Made by a program: the position numbers and the translations under genes
Notes under the pieces: generated by a model
What the model was told of the DNA's origin: nothing
What the model saw: only the letters and a program-made list of their open reading frames with translations
Database searches by the model: none
Assembly (NCBI GenBank): GCA_045124255.1
Contig: JBGVLM010000015.1
Span: 1-9,649, forward strand
Direction: 5' to 3'
Source of the DNA: Eshraghiella sp045124255
Lineage (GTDB): Bacteria > Bacillota > Clostridia > Lachnospirales > Lachnospiraceae
Length of the DNA: 9,649 nt
Shown: positions 7,608 to 9,649 of the stretch, in pieces
How positions within the stretch are numbered: the stretch's first letter is position 1
Layout: every line of letters begins with the position of its first letter

Positions 7608-7658
7608 GTCAAATATAAATTTGCGTTATGCTTGCATATAAGCAAATTTATATTTGAC
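7608..7658. repeat. 17-bp perfect inverted repeat in the pheS leader
   Basis: The arms at 7608-7624 and 7642-7658 are exact reverse complements (GTCAAATATAAATTTGC and its complement) around a 17-base centre, part of which can also pair. It lies after the T-box terminator and has no T-run, so it is not an ordinary terminator. It would form a stable A/U-rich hairpin in the read-through mRNA. Confidence 0.9.
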
Positions 7659-7692
7659 GAATGTCCGGCATGAGCAGCGTAGTGCGGCAGCA
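7654..7692 (+). repeat. 39-base direct repeat, copy 1
   Basis: It begins TTGACGAATGTCCGGCATG and ends GTGCGGCAGCA. It matches copy 2 (7764-7802) at 38 of 39 positions; the only difference is G at 7668. It directly follows, and partly overlaps, the right arm of the A/T-rich hairpin. It is GC-richer than the surroundings. Confidence 0.92.
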
Positions 7693-7763
7693 CAAAGCGG
7701 CGAATGGAGGCGGGTGCGTGAGTTTCGAAGAAACGAAGCAGCCGGTTTACACACAAAAATAAG

Positions 7764-7802
7764 TTGACGAATGTCCGACATGAGCAGCGTAGTGCGGCAG
7801 CA
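7764..7802 (+). repeat. 39-base direct repeat, copy 2
   Basis: This is the second copy, offset by exactly 110 bases from copy 1, with A at 7778. It ends 29 bases before the pheS start codon and lies just outside the outer inverted repeat. The 71-base interval between copies is unique within the window. Confidence 0.92.
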
Positions 7803-7831
7803 TGCGAAAATTTTATTGAAAGGATGTTAAT

Positions 7832-8851
7832 ATGAAAGAGAAATTACAAGCGATTAAGGAACAGGCAATTGCCAAAATTTCTGAAGCTTCTAATCTTGAT
7901 ATGCTCAATGATATCCGTGTTGCATATCTTGGCAAAAAAGGTGAGCTTACAGAGGTGCTTAAGGGAATGAAAGATGTTGCACCGGAGGACAGACCTAAGG
8001 TTGGTGCAATGGTTAATGAGACAAGAGCAGCAATCGAAGAGAAAATGGAAGAGGTCAAGACTGCTTTGGCTGATGCAGCAAGAGAACAGCAGTTAAAGGA
8101 CGAGGTTATTGACGTTACGCTTCCTGCCAAAAAGAACCTTGTAGGACATAATCATCCTAATACAGTAGCACTTGAAGAGGTTGAGAGAATTTTCGTCGGA
8201 ATGGGCTATGAGGTAGTTGAAGGCCCTGAAATCGAATATGATTACTATAATTTTGAGGCTTTAAATATTCCTGCAAATCATCCGGCAAAGGACGAACAGG
8301 ATACATTCTATATTAATAATAACATCGTACTCAGAACACAGACTTCATCAGTTCAGGTACATGAAATGGAAAAAGGCAAAATGCCTATAAGAATGATTGC
8401 TCCGGGACGAGTATTCCGTTCAGATGAGGTGGACGCTACACATTCACCATCCTTCCATCAGGTAGAGGGACTTGTAATTGATAAAAATATTACCTTTGCA
8501 GACTTAAAGGGAACGCTTGATGTATTTGCCAAGGAATTATTCGGTGCAGATACAAGAGTTAAATTCAGACCACATCATTTCCCGTTCACGGAGCCTAGTG
8601 CCGAAATGGACGTTTCATGCTTCAAATGCGGAGGAAAGGGCTGCCGTTTCTGTAAGAACTCAGGCTGGATAGAGATTCTTGGCTGCGGTATGGTTCACCC
8701 ACATGTACTTGAGATGAGCGGAATTGACCCTGAAGAGTATACAGGATTTGCATTTGGTATTGGTTTAGAGAGAATTGCGTTGCTTAAATACGAAATCGAT
8801 GATATGAGACTTCTCTATGAAAATGACGCAAGATTTCTTAATCAGTTCTAG
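7832..8851 (+). CDS. pheS: phenylalanyl-tRNA synthetase alpha subunit
   Basis: This is the catalytic subunit of the cytoplasmic (alphabeta)2 class II synthetase that charges tRNA-Phe. Residues 1 to about 85 are a charged coiled-coil arm for tRNA binding. The class II core follows: motif 1 end near RTQTSSVQV (168-176), motif 2 RVFRSDEVDATHSPSFHQVEG (Arg193 and Arg196), substrate region FPFTEPSAEMDV, and motif 3 GFAFGIGLERIALLKY from 305 with Arg314. A CxxC...CxxC knuckle (Cys263, 266, 271, 274) occurs as in many Firmicutes PheS proteins. The length of 339 aa is normal for the family. AAAGGA (7819-7824) lies 7 bases before the ATG. It is the first gene of pheST, under T-box control, with an unusually long repeat-filled gap after the terminator. 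Small oddity: Gln and His stand where many family members have His and Arg around TQTSSVQVH. Confidence 0.98.
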   Translation: MKEKLQAIKEQAIAKISEASNLDMLNDIRVAYLGKKGELTEVLKGMKDVAPEDRPKVGAMVNETRAAIEEKMEEVKTALADAAREQQLKDEVIDVTLPAKKNLVGHNHPNTVALEEVERIFVGMGYEVVEGPEIEYDYYNFEALNIPANHPAKDEQDTFYINNNIVLRTQTSSVQVHEMEKGKMPIRMIAPGRVFRSDEVDATHSPSFHQVEGLVIDKNITFADLKGTLDVFAKELFGADTRVKFRPHHFPFTEPSAEMDVSCFKCGGKGCRFCKNSGWIEILGCGMVHPHVLEMSGIDPEEYTGFAFGIGLERIALLKYEIDDMRLLYENDARFLNQF

Positions 8852-8865
8852 GAAGGAGATTAACA

Positions 8866-9649
8866 ATGAATACAGCATTATCATGGATAAAAGCATATGT
8901 TCCTGAACTTGAATGTACAGCACAGGAATATACTGACGCAATGACATTAACCGGAACAAAGGTTGAGGGATTTGAAGCACTTGACAGAGATTTGGAGAAA
9001 ATCGTTGTCGGACAGGTACTTAAGGTAGAACGTCATCCTGACGCAGATAAATTAGTTATATGTCAGGTGGATGTCGGAACTGAGACCATTCAGATTGTAA
9101 CAGGTGCACCTAATGTATATGAAGGAATGAAAACACCTGTATGCCTTGACGGAGGTAAGGTTGCAGGAGGACATGACGGCAGCAAGACCGAAGGCGGAAT
9201 CAGAATTAAAAAGGGCAAATTAAGAGGAGTGCCATCAAACGGTATGATGTGTTCAATTGAAGAATTGGGTTCATCAAAGGATTTTTATCCTAATGCACCG
9301 GAAAACGGACTTTATGATATGGGTGCTGACGCAGTTGTGGGAAGTGACGCAATTGAAGCACTCGGACTTCATGATGTTGTTTTTGAATATGAGATTACAT
9401 CTAACAGAGTTGACTGCTACAGTGTTCTCGGTATTGCAAGAGAGGCTGCTGCCACATTCAACAAAACTTTTGTACCACCTGTAGTTACTGCTACGGGTAA
9501 TAATGAGGATGTAAATGATTATGTAAAGGTAGAGGTTGAAGCAGAGGATTTATGCCCACGCTACTGTGCAAGACTTGTTAAAAATATTAAGCTCGCTCCT
9601 TCACCTGAATGGATGCAGAGAAGACTTGCAGCAAGCGGAATACGTCCTA
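8866..9649 (+). CDS. pheT: phenylalanyl-tRNA synthetase beta subunit (3' partial)
   Basis: This is the second subunit of PheRS, which binds tRNA and edits mischarged Tyr-tRNA-Phe. The frame is open from ATG 8866 to the right edge (261 complete codons of a protein usually near 800). Visible parts are the N-terminal start MNTALSWIKAYVP, an OB-fold tRNA-binding (EMAP-like) domain around 40-150 with HPDADKL at 57-63 and SNGMMCSIEELG at 124-135, the NRVDCYSVLGIARE segment (180-193), and the opening of the B3/4 editing domain (CPRYCARLVKNIKLAPSPEWM from 230). AAGGAG (8853-8858) lies 7 bases upstream, directly after the pheS stop. The 14-base gap shows an operon with pheS and likely shared T-box control. 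Confidence 0.97.
   Translation, partial: MNTALSWIKAYVPELECTAQEYTDAMTLTGTKVEGFEALDRDLEKIVVGQVLKVERHPDADKLVICQVDVGTETIQIVTGAPNVYEGMKTPVCLDGGKVAGGHDGSKTEGGIRIKKGKLRGVPSNGMMCSIEELGSSKDFYPNAPENGLYDMGADAVVGSDAIEALGLHDVVFEYEITSNRVDCYSVLGIAREAAATFNKTFVPPVVTATGNNEDVNDYVKVEVEAEDLCPRYCARLVKNIKLAPSPEWMQRRLAASGIRP

Larger units (their letters stand above)
7594..7753. repeat. outer inverted repeat of an unclassified element in the pheS leader
   Basis: TGTGTAAAC (7594-7602) is the exact reverse complement of GTTTACACA (7745-7753), and gapped similarity extends outward (TTATTT against AAAAATAA). The pair encloses a 17-bp hairpin, one copy of a 39-base repeat and a small GTTTC-GAA-GAAAC hairpin (7722-7734). 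I do not recognise the family. It may be a miniature mobile element or intergenic palindromic repeat. Confidence 0.5.

Noticed and set aside
7654..7802. CRISPR-like reading of the direct repeat
   Set aside because: There are only two copies, the 71-base spacer is too long, the repeat has no CRISPR-like dyad, and no cas genes are present.
7764..7831. TTGACG in the second direct repeat as an internal pheS promoter
   Set aside because: No -10-like sequence lies 15-19 bases downstream; that stretch is GC-rich repeat.

Overview
The window looks like chromosomal DNA from a low-to-moderate GC anaerobic Clostridia member, most likely Lachnospiraceae. The grounds are an AGA-rich codon style, strong purine-rich ribosome binding sites, a classical T-box leader, a secreted lipoprotein pullulanase, and an ABC exporter of the type common in gut Firmicutes. 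I cannot name a genus from the sequence alone.

Layout. 1-1652 (+) is the 3' part of an ABC exporter half-transporter, cut by the left edge. 1765-4404 (+) is a lipoprotein type I pullulanase with its own promoter and a strong intrinsic terminator (4427-4463). 4589-5944 (+) is citrate synthase, preceded by two promoter candidates. 5945-6080 is a convergent gap holding the left end of an IS3-family (IS150-like) insertion sequence. 6081-7235 (-) is a secreted D-Ala-D-Ala carboxypeptidase. 7236-7831 is a long divergent regulatory region: a promoter, a phenylalanine T-box riboswitch with specifier UUC, its terminator, then about 240 bases of repeat-rich DNA. 7832-8851 (+) is pheS, and 8866 to the right edge is the start of pheT.

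How the genes work together. Only pheS-pheT is a clear operon. It encodes the two subunits of phenylalanyl-tRNA synthetase and is controlled by uncharged tRNA-Phe through the T-box. The pullulanase feeds extracellular alpha-glucan into metabolism. Citrate synthase probably supplies carbon for glutamate. The carboxypeptidase trims peptidoglycan stem peptides. These genes are transcribed independently, with a terminator and promoter sitting back to back between pullulanase and citrate synthase.

Most of the window is ordinary housekeeping and carbohydrate metabolism, and I do not see a clearly new multi-gene system. Three places merit a second look. One is the composite repeat element between the T-box terminator and pheS, with a 39-base direct repeat, a 17-bp perfect inverted repeat and two mini-ORFs. 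Another is an abrupt change in codon style inside the ABC exporter near 1215-1300, which may be a recombination or assembly junction. The third is the IS3-family end fragment.
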